Part shown: in pieces, positions 21,965-32,941 of the stretch
Numbering within the stretch: the stretch's first letter is position 1
Layout of the letters: every line of letters begins with the position of its first letter
Origin: Nectonema munidae
Lineage: Eukaryota > Nematomorpha > Nectonematoida > Nectonematidae
Assembly (NCBI GenBank): GCA_030549495.1
Contig: JAUIRK010000150.1
Span: 341,075-405,074 of the forward strand
DNA length: 64,000 nucleotides
Direction of reading: 5' to 3'
Translations under genes and position numbers: made by a program
The notes under the pieces: model-generated
The model's input: only the letters and a program-made list of their open reading frames with translations
Database searches by the model: none
What the model was told of the DNA's origin: nothing

Positions 21965-22425
21965 TATTATTTATTAATAATATATAAGATATTGCATGCC
22001 TTCAAACGCTTCTATTTTTGTAGCATATATCTTTTATAATCATATTTTTTTTATTTAGGAACAAGATACATTCCGTCGTGCCGGTTTTTTACCCTGTTTT
22101 TCTTTCTCTGAAGAAATCAAAGGTTTTTACGGTTAGGTAGTGCTCTAGCGAACCGATTCTAACCTTGTTAGTAATCAAGCTATCACTAGATTCCCAAATT
22201 GGGAGCGTTCGCGTTAGGATTGTATCTTTCACGCAGTTGTATTTATATATTGTAACATAAATTCTTGTAAAATAATATATATAACAAGGTATAGCTATTC
22301 TTTTGTAACAAGGGCCGGTAGGCGTTTAGTGGGATGGAAAGTCCAGGTAGACTTGGACTCAGCATTCCGGGCGGGCCACGATATCCGAAAGGATGGGTGC
22401 GAACGCCACAAACAACTTAATTAAT
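21965..22425. other. Locally GC-richer block of unknown origin
   Basis: Around 22060-22230 and especially 22310-22420 the composition is clearly less AT-rich than its surroundings. No open frame, tRNA cloverleaf or transposon end could be recognised. It may be a LINE UTR or a SINE-like fragment. It directly precedes satellite array 1. Confidence 0.4.
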
Positions 22426-24250
22426 TTATAATTATATAGAGTTTTAAACGCATAACACTTTATATATTTAATTTTTTCAATAATCATGGCTACTTTTTGG
22501 AAAATGTCAATCAAAATTTTTATTGATCAGAAAACCTTCAAATTTTATATAAAATATGTTTTTATACTAAATCGGTCATGCTGTTTTCATTTCTGGACTA
22601 ATTTTTTACATTTAGGATTTGAAAATACCTATAAGTATTAATCAAATTTGCGGTTTAATTCTGAAAATTGTCTCCAAAATCATTCCTTCACATTTTACAT
22701 AAAATATATGTTTTTATACTAAATCGGTCATGCTGTTTTCATTTCTGGACTCATTTTTTACATTTAGGATTTGAAAATACCTATAAGTATTAATCAAATT
22801 TGCGGTTTAATTCTGAAAATTGTCTCCAAAAACATTCCTTCACATTTAACATAAAATATATGCGTTATACTAAATCGGCCATGCTGGTTTCATTTCTGGA
22901 CTAATTTTTTACGTTTAGGATCTGGAAATACCTATAAGTGTTAATCAAATTTGCGGTTTACTTCTAAAAATTATCTCCAAAAACATTCATTCAAATTTTA
23001 CAATGAAATATATGTGTTATACTAAATCGGCCATGCTGGTTTCATTTCTGGACGGATTTTTTACGTTTAGGATGTGAAAATACCTATAAGTGTTAATCAA
23101 ATTTGCGGTTTACTTCTCAAAATTATCTCCAAAAACATTCATTCAAATTTTAAAATGAAATATATGTTTTATACCAAATCAATCATGCTGTTTTCATTTC
23201 TGAACTCATTTTTCACATTTAGAGGTTTTAAAATGTCAGTCAAAATTTGCGGTTTACTTCTAAAAGCTATCTCCAAAAATATTCTCTCAATTTTACATGA
23301 AATATTTGTTTTTATACCAAATCGATCATGCTGTTTTCATTTTTGAACTCATTTTTTACATTTAGGATTTGAAAATACCTATAAGTATTAATCAAATTTG
23401 CGGTTTACTTCTGAAAATTGCTCTAAAAATATTCTCTTAAAAAATATGTTTTTATACCAAATCAATCATGCTGTTTTTATTTCTGAACTCATTTTTTACA
23501 TTTAGGATGTGAAAATACCTATAAGTGTTAATCAAATTTGTGGTTTACTTCTAAAAATTGTCTCCAAAAACATTCATTCAAATTTTACAATTAAATATAT
23601 GTTTTTATACCAAATCAACCATGCTAGTTTCTTTTATGGACTCAATTTTTGCAGTTTGGATTTGAAAATACCTATAAGTATCAATTAAATTTGTGTCTAG
23701 TTCTAAAATTTGTTTTTATAGCAAATAGATCATGATGATTTCATTTCTGAACACAGTTTTCGCATTTATAGGTTTTACTGATAGTGTCAATCAAATTTGC
23801 GGTTTATGTCTGAAAACTATATCCCAAAATATTTTCTCTAATTTTACATGAAATATATGTTTTTATACCAATTCGACCATGATGTCTGAAAGTGTCAATC
23901 AAATTTTCAATTTACGTCTGTCTACAGAAATATTTTTGAAATTTAAATAAAATATCTGTTTTTATGCCAAATGGAAGATGCTGGTTTCATTTTTGGACTC
24001 AGGTTTGGCATTTATAGTTTTAAAATATCTGAAAGCTTGAATCAGATTTGCGGTTTACTTCTAGATACTGTCTTCAAAAATATTTTCAAAAAAATAAAAT
24101 ATCTGTTTCATACCAAATCGACTATGCTTATTTTATTTCTGTACATGGATTTTGGATAATACGGTTAAAAAATATCTCGAAGTGGCAATTGAATTAGTAA
24201 TGTATGCCTGAAAATCAATTCTGTAAAAAATTTTCAAAAAATGGCTGCAT
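22426..24250 (+). repeat. Satellite array 1, about 152-bp monomers
   Basis: About 12 tandem monomers. The block CATGCTG recurs at 22577, 22729, 22880, 23032, 23184, 23327, 23467 and 23620 (spacing mostly 140-153), then in more degraded form to about 24122. Each unit carries AAATCG.(T/C)CATGCTG, TTTCATTTCTGGACT, GAAAATACCTATAAGT, ATCAAATTTGCGGTTTA and TGTCTCCAAAAACATTC. Monomers become shorter and more diverged to the right. The frames inside it are repeat artefacts. Confidence 0.93.
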
Positions 24251-24904
24251 ATTAGGTATATAGTAAAAATATACTTTTTTTTTTGTATATTTTGGCTTAT
24301 ATCACTTCTACTATCATCTTGAGTATGAAATATTTATTAAAAAAAATAAAAGGTATTATAAAATATTTTGAAAATTTGTATGAGAGAAGGTCACTATCAA
24401 GATATTTTTAATTTAAATTGAATTTGTCCATCTTTTTCCTTTATGTCAAAGAGATAATTTTTTAGATGAAGAGCGTTGACAACTTTTTGTAATTGAACAA
24501 TCAACATCACGAATCATTCATCAGAAAAAAAACCTTTGAAATGAGATTGGTTGACAAATATTCAGCCCTGAGAGGAAAAAGTAATTTTATCCTTATAAAA
24601 AAATTTTCGAACACACATTGAAGAATATAAATTTCTAATGAAAAAAGAGCTACCAAGAAAGGATCATCATAGAATGAATACCAAAATTACATACGGTAAA
24701 TTATAATATGACGTAGAGACTACGAGCTGATAACGAATTTGTAGCCAAAAAGATGGAGGTCCTATCCAGTTACATAAGTGTAGAATGAAATATTTTGAGT
24801 GAATTAAACACCTAAAGTTGGTTTATTAAATAAATTAAGAAAATATTTACCAGAGAAATACTGCAAGTAGAAGTTATTTTTATGTTTATATATTTGACAT
24901 TGAT
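24251..24904. other. Spacer between the two satellite arrays
   Basis: No gene seen. From 24524 rightward it is repeated at 50611, so it belongs to the mobile or duplicated block that carries array 2. Confidence 0.6.
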
Positions 24905-26100
24905 TTACATGTTTAATCGATTTTTTGACAGGTTTTATTGATTTCATAAAAAATGAACATCACCATTAAATTCTACATAATTGAAATGTATAAAAACTTT
25001 TTATAAGATTAAAATTTTTAATTTTGACATGGGCTGTCATATTTAAATTATTTTGTCAGGTTTGACTAATTTTTATTTAAAAAAAAGGAATATAACCAAT
25101 AAACACAGCCTACTTGAAAATGGGTATATGTGTTTAAAATGCCATACACGGTAAACGTCATCACCTCCCTATACTTTCTATTAAACGTAATTCTTTAATT
25201 CAAAAAACCGTGCCTGATCCTTTCTTTTTGGGATAAATCAATTTTTTGACAGTTATGATTGATTTTTATAAAAAAATGAATATCACCACTGTTTTCAGCA
25301 TATTTAAAAATGGATATACATGTGTAAAAAACTTTATATACTTATTTAGATAAAAAGTTCCCTTTTGAGATGTGCTGTCACATTTAGATCAATTTTTTGA
25401 CAGGTTTGATTGATTTTCATAAAAAAAATGAATATTACCACTGAATTCAGTATATTTGAAAATGGGTATACATGTGTAAAAAACTTTATATACTTATTTA
25501 GATAAAAAGTTCCCTTTTGAGATGTGCTGTCACATTTAGATCAATTTTTTGACAGGTTTGATTGATTTTCATAAAAAATGAATATCACCACTGAATTCAG
25601 CATATTTGAAAATGGGTATACATGTGTAAAAAACTTTATATACTTATTTAGATAAAAAGTTCCTTTTTGAGATGAGCTGTCACATTTAGATCAATTTTTT
25701 GACAGGTTTGATTGATTTTCATAAAAAAAAATGAATATTACCACTGAATTCAGTATATTTGAAAATGGGTATACATGTGTGAAAAACTTTATATACTTAT
25801 TTAGATAAAAAGTTTCTTTTTGAGATGAGCTGTCACATTTAGATCAATTTTTTGACAGGTTTGATTGATTTTCATTAAAAAATGAAAATCACGACTGAAT
25901 TCAGCATATTTGAAAATATACATGTGTAAAAAACTTTATATAATTATTTAGATAAAAAGTTTCTTTTTGAGATGAGCTGTCACATTTAGATCAATTTTTT
26001 GATAGGTTTGAAGGATTTTCATAAAAAATGAATATCACCACTGAATTTAGCATATTTGAAATATATATGTAACATTAAAAATATTTATAAAAACTTATTA
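24905..26100 (+). repeat. Satellite array 2, about 150-bp monomers
   Basis: About seven to eight monomers. The TTTTTTGACAGG core recurs at 25248, 25399, 25551, 25701, 25854 and 26001 (spacing 147-153), with more degraded units before. Each unit also holds GAATATCACCACTGAATTCAG, GGGTATACATGTGT and GATGAGCTGTCACATTTAGA. Monomer sequence is unlike array 1 although the period is nearly the same. Confidence 0.92.
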
Positions 26101-26103
26101 ATA

Positions 26104-26196
26104 TCTGAGAAAAATAGGAGGGGGGGGGGGGGGGGGTGGCACTTTACGCCCCCAGCACTTGAGCGGACAAATTTTGCCCAGCACTAATAGGGTTAA
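26104..26196. mobile_element. TTAA-bounded element terminus, copy 1
   Basis: A poly-G run, then CACTTTACGCCCCC (able to pair with the G run), GCGGACAAATTTTG and CAGCACTAATAGGGTTAA. Read inward from the right it is TTAA followed by CCCTATTAGTGCTGG, which resembles piggyBac-type ends (TTAA target, CCCTA start). The second copy (51905-51978) shares everything up to TTAA and nothing beyond, as expected for a transposon edge. No matching left end was found. Confidence 0.6.
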
Positions 26197-26199
26197 ATG

Positions 26200-26640
26200 A
26201 GTTATAATCTTTTTCACATAATGATCTTACAAAATCGTTCTTATCAATAATTGAGGCAATTATTTCTTTTTCTTCAAATTCTTCAGTAATATTCGGAATA
26301 ATGATTTTTGGGTAGAATCTTTTGGGATTAACTATCTAATAACCTTCAGGATCCGTCTGTTTTTCTTTATTTCCGTTCCGCCTCAACAAGTGACTTTTTA
26401 TCTGGAAAGGTCAACGTAGCTACTTTAGAATTATAAGTCATTTTTTTCAAAAGAATTGAGGCATAACTCTTAAATCCGTAAAGCTTTTTTTCCAGATTTT
26501 CTGAACATTTAGATTTCATAAAAAAAACATTTTTGGGATCGATTTTTTCATCTAAAGCTTTTGGAGAGATTAATGCATTCTTATCAAAATTAGTATTGGA
26601 AACTTTATACATTATGGTTTTAAATTATCGTTAGTAAAAA
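26200..26640 (-). pseudogene. LINE ORF1 relic, RRM-like part
   Basis: Minus-strand pieces at 26612-26367 and 26340-26200 read KVATLTFPDKKSLVEAERK and then FYPKIIIPNITEEFEEKEI. This is the same pattern as the RRM-like region of the LINE family 1 ORF1 (NAFINLAEPSD...FIPRFIIKNVPTDISDDEL). A stop separates the pieces. It runs up to the TTAA at 26193-26196 and is therefore the probable target of the TTAA-bounded element. Too diverged to place in family 1. Confidence 0.55.
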
Positions 26641-26942
26641 TATCATCTGTAGTTTTCTTTAATGATTAATAAGAGTAAGATATTTGGCAAAAACTAATTG
26701 AAGCATATCTTTACAATTTTTTAATGAACAATTTGAACAATCCCAGCTATCCTCAGATTTCTTTTTATCCTTTTTATTTTTCATTTCAATAAAAAAAGTG
26801 TTATACATTAACTGATAAATTTTCAATTTTCTTAGATTTATGAGATTAATAGGAAAACAGAATTAAATAACGACATTTAAATCTATTTAAAAAATTTTAT
26901 AAGCGCCATTTTAGAATCGGATTGGAAGAGATAAAAAAAAAG
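26641..26942. other. AT-rich spacer before the LINE tail
   Basis: About 300 bases of AT-rich sequence between the ORF1 relic and the 3' tail of LINE family 1. No frame or repeat is recognised. Confidence 0.55.
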
Positions 26943-26998
26943 TTTGGTTGGTTGGTTGGTTAGATGATGGTACAGCTTATAGATAAAATATAATCCGA
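26943..26998 (-). repeat. LINE 3' end: tetranucleotide tail and TCGGATT motif
   Basis: Plus-strand (TTGG)n at 26943-26961, i.e. (AACC)n at the RNA 3' end, preceded on the element strand by TCGGATT (26992-26998). The family 2 element has the same motif next to an (ACCT)n tail. I-type LINEs are known to end in short tandem repeats rather than poly(A). Confidence 0.7.
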
Positions 26999-27168
26999 AA
27001 GCTGGTTTGATACTATCAGAGAAACTTTAAATTAAAAAGAACTAGTTATAAAATAAAATGGTGACACTTAAGGAAATAAAACATGGAGTATGAAGAACAA
27101 ATGCAGGAAAAGAGAAAGAATAGACCGAGGAGAGAAAAAAAAGGAAAGTTAATAGTGAAGTAATCGGA

Positions 27169-28626
27169 TTACACTGGAGTTGAGAACAAGATGTGTTCTA
27201 TGGAATTAATTAGAGAGAGAGTATTTTTGAGTAAAGTCGGGTATAGTAGTATATGAGAGATAGCATGTAAGGAAAAGCCTTTTTGAGAGATATTACTTGA
27301 ATGGAATCGATCTGTGAGGTGCTTAGTTTTGTCGCTGCTGAAGATAAGTTGATCAGGGTTTTCTGTACAATCACAACCAAAGCGGCACGCTGTATTTTTA
27401 ACTTTACCTATTTTGAAGAGAAATGCTTTACAACAATAGTTGCCTACTAGCCATCTTAATATGTTCGGAGGAAGAGCTGCAATTTTTAATTTAGTGAAAC
27501 TTTGGTTGAGCAATTTAACTCCTAAAATAGGAAACTTTTGATAGTATTTACATTGCCTCCAAGATTCCGTCTAAAAGTCAAAAACCTTAGCTTTCAAGCA
27601 GTTCTTATAGAAATCTAATGAGAAAGGATATTTTTGGTCGGAGTAGGAAAGACAATTTTTTGCAAGTTTATCTACAAATTCGTTACCTCTTATTCCCGAG
27701 TGCCCAGGGGACCAAATTAATCTTAGTGTGAACAGAGTGGTTAATACTTGGTAAACGTAAAAAATGGGTTCCAGGTAGGGGGACTTTAAGGATTTGCTTT
27801 TTAGCGATTTCAATAATGATAAAGAGTCAGTGAAAACGAAGATTAATGAGAAGTCAGAAAATTTTTTAGCGTTGGCTAGAAGGTATTTCATAGCATTAAG
27901 CAATGCGATTGATTCCTTGTAGAAGGATGAAGGTGAAGCGCCAATGTTAAAACCTTCTGTTTTTTTCGGGTGGAAGACAGCGAAAGCGCTGGAGCCAAGA
28001 GAAGATCGAGAGTCAAATGAACCATCAGAAAAGATAAACATGCTGTTTGCCCCGAAGACGATTCTTTTGCAAAGTTTGATAGCATGATCCTTTGAAGAGC
28101 ATATGGTTAAATTTACTTGTAAGTTAATTATAGAAGGATTGTAGATAGGTGCGAATGATACGGGGGATAATTCGAGAGTGAAGTCCTTAGAGAAGAATTT
28201 GAGAAAAAGTTTATGAAAAACAGCAACGTTAGTAAGTGGGCTGCGAGACGGAGTAGGACAGCCATAACAGTAATATGAACAGTCTTTAGCAATGAATGAC
28301 AACTTCTTGGAGACAATAGCCTTTTCCATTGAGATGAGGATCGGAGGAAAGCAGGAAGCAAGCAATATAAGAGGCTTTGGCGTGGAGATACTGCATTTGA
28401 CCGCTTTACGTAGAAATGAGTAGAATAATGAATTAACTCTGTTTTGATATTTTGAATATAACAGGATAGGACACCAAGAAGCGATGCCATAATTGAAAAG
28501 TTGAATGGTTACATTCTGGAGCACAGTTTTAAAAAATATGAAGTGATTAGGCCATTGGAAGTTATTCAGTGACTTTATTCTAGAGAAGGTAATGAAGCAT
28601 GACATATGTATTTTTTCAAAGTTCAA
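27169..28626 (-). pseudogene. LINE ORF2 thumb, RNase H and zinc finger, broken (family 1)
   Basis: A frame at 28626-27571 includes RNase H blocks with all five expected positions: FSDGSF (Asp), YKESIALL (Glu), VFTDSL (Asp), SPGHSGIRGNEFVD (His and Asp). A second frame, 27513-27169, carries the C-terminal knuckle C..C....(D/E)....H (CRFGCDCTENPDQLIF, then KTKH). A frameshift between them, and another before the first, break the protein. An RNase H in ORF2 separates this from the Jockey and R1 clades and favours the I superfamily. Confidence 0.88.
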
Positions 28627-28761
28627 TTTCCATTTTAGTTTCCAGTCAAAGTGGATGCCTAAGTATTTAACAGTAGAAGCAGGAGTGAAGTTATTTTGGT
28701 TGAAGCATAAAGATGGACATTTTTGAGAAGTGCGGCTGAAATTGATGAGGCTGCATTTTTT

Positions 28762-30029
28762 TTAATTTATTTTGAGATTGAGCAATTTTGCAATCTGGTT
28801 TACTTTGCTTAGGGCGTAGTCAAGCTTAATAACATTGCTAGTGGAGTTCAGTCCTGCTATTCCAAACATTAAGTCATCAGAGTAACATTGATAAAAGGCA
28901 CTGTAATTTTTTAACATATCTAGAATCGGATCAATGAGAATGATAAAAAGGAGATCTGAGATACAACCTCCTTGTGGTGTTGAACTGTTAAGCTTTTTAA
29001 TTATATTGGGTTCTCCTTTCATGAAAACAGTTCTATCTTTCAAATATGATGTTATAAATTTCACAATATATTCAGGAAATTTCATTCTTGTCATATTTCT
29101 TGTGACTTCATTCTTGTGATAGTTGTTGATGCACTTCGTTAAATTAATATGGTTGAACATTCTATATCGAATAATTTTTTCATATAACTTACCGATACAC
29201 GGCAAAAGAGTTATTGGCCTCCAGTCTTCTATTTTTCCAGTTGTTGCTTTACTTTTTGGTAAGAGAATAACTTGCCCAATTTTGAATCGTTGAGGGAAGT
29301 AGCTACAGGAAGAAATCGAGTTAAAAAGAGTTAGGAGGTATTTAGAAAGAAAAAGCAAAGCAGTTTTAATTAAGCTAAAGTTGATATTGTCATAACCTGG
29401 GGATGATTTCCTTGGGCAATGTTTAAAGCAAAACACAAGTTCATCAATATAAATTTCGGGTGGGTTAATTTGAGATGAGAATATAGGGCTTGGAGTATCA
29501 CAATTTGACTCTGAAGAGAAAAAAACTCTAAGATATATCGTGAGTTTGATTGGCTGTTTAAGTCTTTTCCAGCAACAAAGTTTGGTAAAGAGAATCTTGT
29601 TGTAGGTTTGGAAAGCGCATTAATTCTTTTCCATATTGTGTTTTTATCAAAATTAAGAAAACTCTTCCATCTTTGCGTTTTGAAGTAACTGATTTTCTTG
29701 CGGTAAAACTTTTTGATATTTTTATATATTGTCAAGTCTTCTTCGCTATGGGAAGAGCGAAACTTTTTATGTGCGAATCTTAGTTTTTTTCTTAAGCTGT
29801 GGAGAGCCGGAGTCCAGAATTTGTTTTTCGTTTCAATAACAAAAGATGAGAAGGTAAAGGCAATAGAAATCGAGTCACAAAAAGTGTTAGCGTATGTATC
29901 TATCTGATGAGAGTTTGAGGGAGTAGAATCAAATAATGAACAATTTTTTGAATAGAACAGCCGAAACTGTCGATAAACAAACTTTCGTTGATGACTTGTT
30001 TTGATTTTGTTGTTGAGCTTTCTTGACAT
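28762..30029 (-). pseudogene. LINE ORF2 linker and reverse transcriptase, broken (family 1)
   Basis: Two overlapping frames (30029-29370 and 29436-28762) cover the basic linker and the RT. Recognisable RT blocks are SSPGYDNINFSLIK, IEDWRPITLLPCIGKLYEKII, STPQGGCISDLLF (motif B) and QCYSDDLMF (motif C, YSDD instead of YADD). Between the IGKLYEKII block and PEYIVKFITSYL the protein is about 50 residues shorter than family 2 and lacks motif A with its first catalytic Asp. The joint reads INNYHKNEVTRNMTRMKFPEY without a frameshift. Confidence 0.88.
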
Positions 30030-30691
30030 GGGAGTTTGAGTATGGTTTCAACAAAGAGGTGATCTGATAATGAAGGTTCTGATAAAATCTTCCAGGAACT
30101 TATGTAGCTTTTCATTTCATCATTGCATAATGTTAAGTCTATGTGTGATTGGAGACATATGTCGGACCTTAGAGAAATAAAGGTAGGTAACTTATTTTCA
30201 TCAATCAATTGCAAATTGTTGGCGGTGATCTTTTCGTACAAAAATCTTCCAATTTGGTTTGACTTCTAATCCCAAAGTAGATGGCGTGCATTAGTATCCC
30301 CCATAATAATGAGTGGCTTATTGCGTAGATTAGGAAGAACTGATTCGAAAAAATAACTTAAATCAGCCGTAGAATATGGTAGGCAATAAAGGGAAACGCA
30401 GAAAAAACCATAAAGATTTATGGTACAGTAAGTTACCGTCATATGATTGTTTGAAAGAGAATCAACTAACTTGACATTGACAGATTTCTTGTGTAGGACA
30501 ACGGAATAAAACAAATCAAAACTATGTAAAGCAGAGTAATTACGAAGAGGAATGTAAGGTAAGTTATTCTTATATAGATAGGGTTCGTTTATGAGCACAA
30601 TATCATGTTGAGACAACTCAAGAAATATCAAAACGTTTTTGAAAGCAGTAAAGGATTTTCTTAAATTTATGTGAAGGATTTTCACTGGCAT
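29900..30691 (-). pseudogene. LINE ORF2 endonuclease part, broken (family 1, copy B)
   Basis: AP-endonuclease with INEPYL, GDTNARHLLW, SHIDLTLC and SDHLF segments. The same in-frame TAG after LLWD as in copy A separates 30691-30266 from 30241-29900. A frameshift at the A-run near 29945 moves the frame into the linker region. The ATG at 30691 overlaps the ORF1 end by ten bases. Confidence 0.85.
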
Positions 30692-31728
30692 TGATTAGTT
30701 AATATTTAAAGATTTAAGGAATTGAGTGTAAAATTCTTTTGTGCTTCAACTTTTTTGATAATGTAGGGACACGAAATATCATTGAAATAGTGTGGGCCAT
30801 GACAGTTTGAACAGTTAATTGATGTAGAAGAACAAATATTCGTGGGGTGACCTAGTTTACCGCACTTAAGCATTTGGGATTTTGTGCCTTACAAAAAATA
30901 TCTGTATGGCCAAATTTCCCACACTTATTGCAAATTCTTATTTTCCTTACTAACATTTCAATTGGAAGGGCATAATAGCCGCAAAATATTGTTTTAGACT
31001 TTGATAAATAATTTGCAACATCAGGAGATGTTGGTTCAATTATTGTTAAATTATAAAATTTATTTTTTGTATTAATCGTTTTTATCAATTTAATGCTCCC
31101 TAATTTAGATATATAATAATTACACGTGTTTATAGAAGTAAGTAGTTCATCATCACTAATATCCGTAGGCACATTTTTTATTATAAAGCGTGGGATGAAA
31201 CCTTTAGATTCTATAATGTCAAAATTATTTTTTAGAAGATCCTGAACGTTGCTTCTATCACTTGGTTCTGCTAAATTTATGAAAGCATTACCTTCCTTGT
31301 TAATCCTAATAGAATCTATCTGCAATTTATTTTCGGTTGTCTTAATGCAACTGAGATCTTTTTTTATTTCAATTACCTCACTTTTATTGAGATCTACAGT
31401 CTTTGTTTTTATTTTAACACACTTATTGGGATTATATAATTCTACTTTTGTCTTTACAGGTGAATTTGCTACATCTGCAAAAGAAGGTTTATTTGGTTGT
31501 GTGTTAATCAGATGTTGGGGGCCGGAAATTATATTACACATATTATTAATAATGATATCTTTAACTTCAGAAAAGATTTTCTCAATGGTAATAAAATATT
31601 TACTATTATCCTTAGGAAACATTAGAATTTTTTTCTTTTACATCGCTTAAATGTTCAATTAATTCACAGTTAGAAGTAGAGCTTGTTTTTAAGCGTTTCC
31701 GCGTAGGTGTCACAGAAACTTCATCCAT
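30682..31728 (-). pseudogene. LINE ORF1, broken (family 1, copy B)
   Basis: Same gene as 1860-808, with an ATG at 31728-31726 and a TGA at 30684-30682. Relative to copy A it has a small deletion in the first 40 codons (near 31622), a 3-base in-frame deletion (EILS to DLS), and a one-base loss near 30868 (ACTTAAG for ACTTTAAG) between the first and second zinc knuckles. The reading frame is therefore lost at both ends, while copy A stays open. Confidence 0.85.
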
Positions 31729-31864
31729 TAGAAAATAAGTAAAAAAAATTCTACTTGGAGGAATACAATCAGTACAGGAAAATAAAAAAACTTAAGAAAT
31801 ACAGTAGGAGAAATAAAGAGTAAAAAGAATTTTAAGTGTCGCCAATATATTTTTAAGAACTAAA

Positions 31865-32215
31865 TGCAAAAACGTCTAGTATTGAAACCAGCAATGTAAT
31901 AATTTGGTATGAAAATAAATATTTCATATAAAATTTTAGAGATATTTGGAGACAGTTTTCAAACGTAAACTGCAAATTTGATTGATATTGTCAGATATTT
32001 TCAAACATTAAATGCAAAATCTATGAAACCAGTATGGGCGATTTAGTATAAAAACATATATTTTATGTAAAATTTGAATGAAAATTTTATTATATTTATC
32101 ATCGATTAAAATATTAATTGACATTTTCTAAAAAGTATCGATGTTTATTGATAAAATTAAGTATAGTTATGTTTTCAAAACTGTATATAAAAATAATATA
32201 TATAAATTATATAAA
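31865..32215 (-). repeat. Lone, inverted monomer of satellite array 1 (copy B)
   Basis: Counterpart of 1990-2350, with a few substitutions and a three- to four-base deletion near 31873. Confidence 0.75.
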
Positions 32216-32230
32216 TAATAAATTTTATAT

Positions 32231-32941
32231 TTAAAGAAAAAAACTTTTTAATATGATGCTGCTAAGTTTCAAATTCAGATAATTTAAGTGATTTTTAAAA
32301 CTTAATTTTGAGTCAAAGTTTAAACCAAGTAGATTGAAACAATCAACAACGCATACACCACTCTTATTAAATAGGATAGGGTCAACCTTATTACTTGTGG
32401 ATATAATCAAGGCTTTAGTTTTGTTAGCATTAATGGTCAAAGCATTATTCTGAAACCATTTGTAAACTCTATGGAGATTGGTATGATAAATATCGAAGTT
32501 CAAGGCATTATAATCAAAAAGTAACGTCACATCGTCAGCATACATTAAAAAATAAAAAAATTGGAAGAATTGTGCAAATCATTTATGTATAACACAAAAA
32601 GCAGAGGTCCAAGGATGGACCCTTGTGGCACCCCTCGTGTCAAACATCTGATATCAGAACTTGTATCATCCACAGAGACATAGTCTTCTGTTATTCAAAT
32701 AAGAAGAAAAAAGAGCTATAGTTGCATGAGAAAACCCATAAATGAAAAACTTATCTAGTAAAATTTCATAAGAAATTTAATCAAACGCCTTGGTAAGATC
32801 TAAAAAGATTAATCCAGCTTTTTTTGTTTTCTAAATAGGATATAACTTTATCAATTAAAAAACTGCGTAGTAATTCAGTAGAGAAGTTATATCTAAGAGC
32901 AAACTGCTTGTCGAAGTATATACTACTTTTCGATAAAACAG
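32231..32941 (-). pseudogene. LINE RT relic, Jockey/CR1-like (copy B)
   Basis: Counterpart of 2365-3075, with the same VPQGSILGP and MYADD motifs and the same interruptions. The relic was therefore already broken before the duplication. Confidence 0.82.

Larger units (their letters stand above)
26943..31740 (-). mobile_element. LINE family 1, copy B, near full length (I-superfamily-like)
   Basis: Minus-strand element with 5' UTR, ORF1 (31728-30682), ORF2 (30691-27169) and a 3' UTR ending in a TTGG-repeat tail on the plus strand (AACC repeats on the element strand). ORF2 order is AP endonuclease, RT, RNase H, zinc finger. It is disabled by one nonsense codon in the endonuclease, several frameshifts and an in-frame loss of RT motif A. 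Its 5' portion is the counterpart of 1-1985. Confidence 0.92.

Noticed and set aside
22090-22200. Possible tRNA or tRNA-derived SINE
   Set aside because: A GGTTCG-like stretch is present on one strand, but there is no A box at the right distance and no cloverleaf.
22426-26100. Regular 150-bp repeats as a possible CRISPR array
   Set aside because: Whole monomers repeat without unique spacers, the period is far too long, and the context is eukaryotic.
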